Translations under genes and position numbers: made by a program
NCBI GenBank assembly: GCA_007132865.1
Contig: SLNU01000033.1
Location: forward strand, 1-6,416
DNA from: Bacteroidales bacterium
GTDB lineage: Bacteria; Bacteroidota; Bacteroidia; Bacteroidales; UBA7960
Direction of reading: 5' to 3'
DNA length: 6,416 nt
Notes under the pieces: model-generated
Database searches by the model: none
Seen by the model: only the letters and a program-made list of their open reading frames with translations
What the model was told of the DNA's origin: nothing
Part shown: piece by piece, positions 5,781-6,416 of the stretch
Numbering within the stretch: position 1 is the first letter of the stretch
Layout: each line of letters opens with the position of its first letter

Positions 5781-5921
5781 TTATTTTTTCTTATCTATTG
5801 CTTGCAACAGCTTTTTTGCTTTTTCAAGATTTTGAAATATTTCATGGCTGTATCCTGCGAATTCCATCCTTAAATCCCAGCTTTTTTGAAGGACTTCCAG
5901 CTTGAAAGCAAAAGTGAAATT
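5781..5921 (-). pseudogene. 3' remnant of an unidentified gene before the TIR remnant
   Basis: The frame opens after TGA (5924-5922) and ends with TAA (5783-5781), giving 46 residues. The end reads KLEVLQKSWDLRMEFAGY, then SHEIFQNLEKAKKLLQAIDK. It is helix-rich with a lysine-rich tail, which looks like the natural C-terminus of a soluble protein. An internal ATG at residue 19 could start a 28-residue peptide, but nothing suggests that this is used. The 5-nt spacing to the TIR start suggests a former operon. I do not recognise the family. Upstream it is separated by only 52 nt from the stop of the truncated MazF-like frame, so its 5' part was probably deleted. Confidence 0.45.
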
Positions 5922-5973
5922 TCAAATTGAAATTGAAGAGGGGAATCAATTGGTGGCTTCCTGACAATTTGAA

Positions 5974-6045
5974 CTAGTCTTTCTTTTTAATCTTGGATCC
6001 CACGGTAGAGGCAAGATTTGTTAGCCAAATTTCACCTAGTTTCAT
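5974..6045 (-). pseudogene. Truncated MazF/PemK-type toxin gene
   Basis: ATG 6045 begins MKLGEIWLTNLASTVGSK, then IKKKD and a TAG stop (5976-5974): 23 residues instead of about 110. GEIWxxxLxxxxGxxIKKxRP is the N-terminal signature of MazF/PemK endoribonuclease toxins (type II toxin-antitoxin systems, mRNA cleavage). The usual Asp-Pro after the Leu is Ala-Ser here, and the frame ends where Arg-Pro is expected. No continuation was found in the other frames downstream. The start overlaps the antitoxin's end by 14 nt, the translational coupling typical of such pairs. The toxin cannot be active. Confidence 0.65.
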
Positions 6046-6409
6046 AGAAGTTCTCAAAATCAAGGTTCGTAAATGCAGTCAGTTCTTTATCCGACAGGTA
6101 GTCTTCACGTAAGTCGTCCGCTGCCCGTTTCATCTGGGCTTCGTCTTCCTGTTTGCGTAAAATGTACAATGAACGCTCAATGACATAAATCCGTTTTCTG
6201 ACAGAAAGTTTCTGAATTTCTTTTATGAGTTCCTTTGGAGCGGAGTGAGAAAAGGCGACTTGCAGAATTTCATTGCTGTAATGAACTCCACCAGTAAATC
6301 CTACATATTCCGATCCCGAAAGACAGGGGAGAGGTGTGAAGTACCCGCCTTTGACGCGCTCAGAAGAATCGGACAGAAGTACAACTATCAGTTCCCCCAG
6401 CCCATTCAC
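6032..6409 (-). CDS. Antitoxin of a MazF/PemK-type pair, start degenerate or fused
   Basis: The frame ends at TGA 6034-6032 and is open to the right window edge; GTG 6409 is the first usable start inside the window, giving 125 residues. Only residues 59-125 (6032-6235) look like an antitoxin: KELIKEIQKLSVRKRIYVIE, then a charged helix and DKELTAFTNLDFENFYETR, a C-terminus I recall from Bacteroidota antitoxins encoded directly before PemK toxins. Such antitoxins normally start one to four residues before KELIKEI, but no ATG, GTG or TTG exists there. The first 58 residues are unlike an antitoxin. Either the original start codon was mutated, or the core is fused to an upstream frame. The antitoxin would neutralise the toxin and repress its own promoter; with the toxin broken it is an orphan. 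Confidence 0.55.
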   Translation of the reverse strand: MNGLGELIVVLLSDSSERVKGGYFTPLPCLSGSEYVGFTGGVHYSNEILQVAFSHSAPKELIKEIQKLSVRKRIYVIERSLYILRKQEDEAQMKRAADDLREDYLSDKELTAFTNLDFENFYETR

Positions 6410-6416
6410 GACACAG

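Larger units (their letters stand above)
5261..6031. other. Interval of 771 nt with gene remnants and a repeat, no intact long gene
   Basis: From right to left along the minus strand this interval holds a truncated MazF-type toxin start (from 6045), the tail of an unknown gene, the first codons of a TIR-domain gene, copy 2 of the structured repeat, a possible 49-residue small protein, and the regulator's promoter region. Open frames on the + strand here run across the repeat or antisense to these pieces and look like nothing real. The stretch 5644-5706 contains nothing I recognise. Confidence 0.6.

Noticed and set aside
5454..5835. Two overlapping + strand frames of 64 and 109 codons
   Set aside because: They translate repeat copy 2 or run antisense to the TIR and upstream gene remnants, and have no motif of their own.
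1..6416. tRNA, rRNA or an intact insertion sequence
   Set aside because: I saw no cloverleaf, rRNA-like stretch, or transposase with terminal inverted repeats.

Overview
The window looks like chromosomal DNA of a Bacteroidota bacterium, probably of the Cytophagia type. I infer this from the protein families, the near absence of Shine-Dalgarno sequences before the long genes, lipoprotein-style leaders, and a TAACTTTG box upstream of one gene that fits the Bacteroidota -7 consensus TAnnTTTG. All intact genes lie on the minus strand, so transcription runs from high to low coordinates.

Layout, left to right. 1-903: 5' part of a lipoprotein amidase of the amidase-signature family; its C-terminus lies outside the window. 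950-1438: a GNAT acetyltransferase, 46 nt upstream of the amidase and possibly co-transcribed with it. 1454-1639 (+ strand): a fragment of an NTF2/SnoaL-like gene broken at both ends. 1655-2704: a lipoprotein of the SMP-30/gluconolactonase family. 2705-3488: no intact gene, but a terminator-like hairpin, competing short reading frames and copy 1 of a structured repeat. 3489-3986: an exported small cupin. 4157-5260: a fusion regulator joining a DUF4242 domain, a degenerate class III cyclase-like domain and an AraC-type DNA-binding domain. The regulator lies upstream of the cupin on the same strand, so the cupin is a reasonable candidate target.

5261-6416 is a gene graveyard: a possible 49-residue small protein, copy 2 of the structured repeat, the first codons of a TIR-domain gene carrying stop codons, the last 46 codons of an unidentified gene directly before it, a MazF/PemK toxin cut off after 23 codons, and its antitoxin, which keeps a good C-terminal core but seems to have lost its own start.

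The most unusual items are the DUF4242-cyclase-AraC fusion and the two-copy repeat. The repeat keeps three consecutive hairpins, and in the third the stem sequence differs between copies while pairing is kept. The decayed toxin-antitoxin and TIR remnants suggest a former accessory or defence-like island. I did not find an intact undescribed system. Family assignments come from recognising motifs by eye; no database search was possible.
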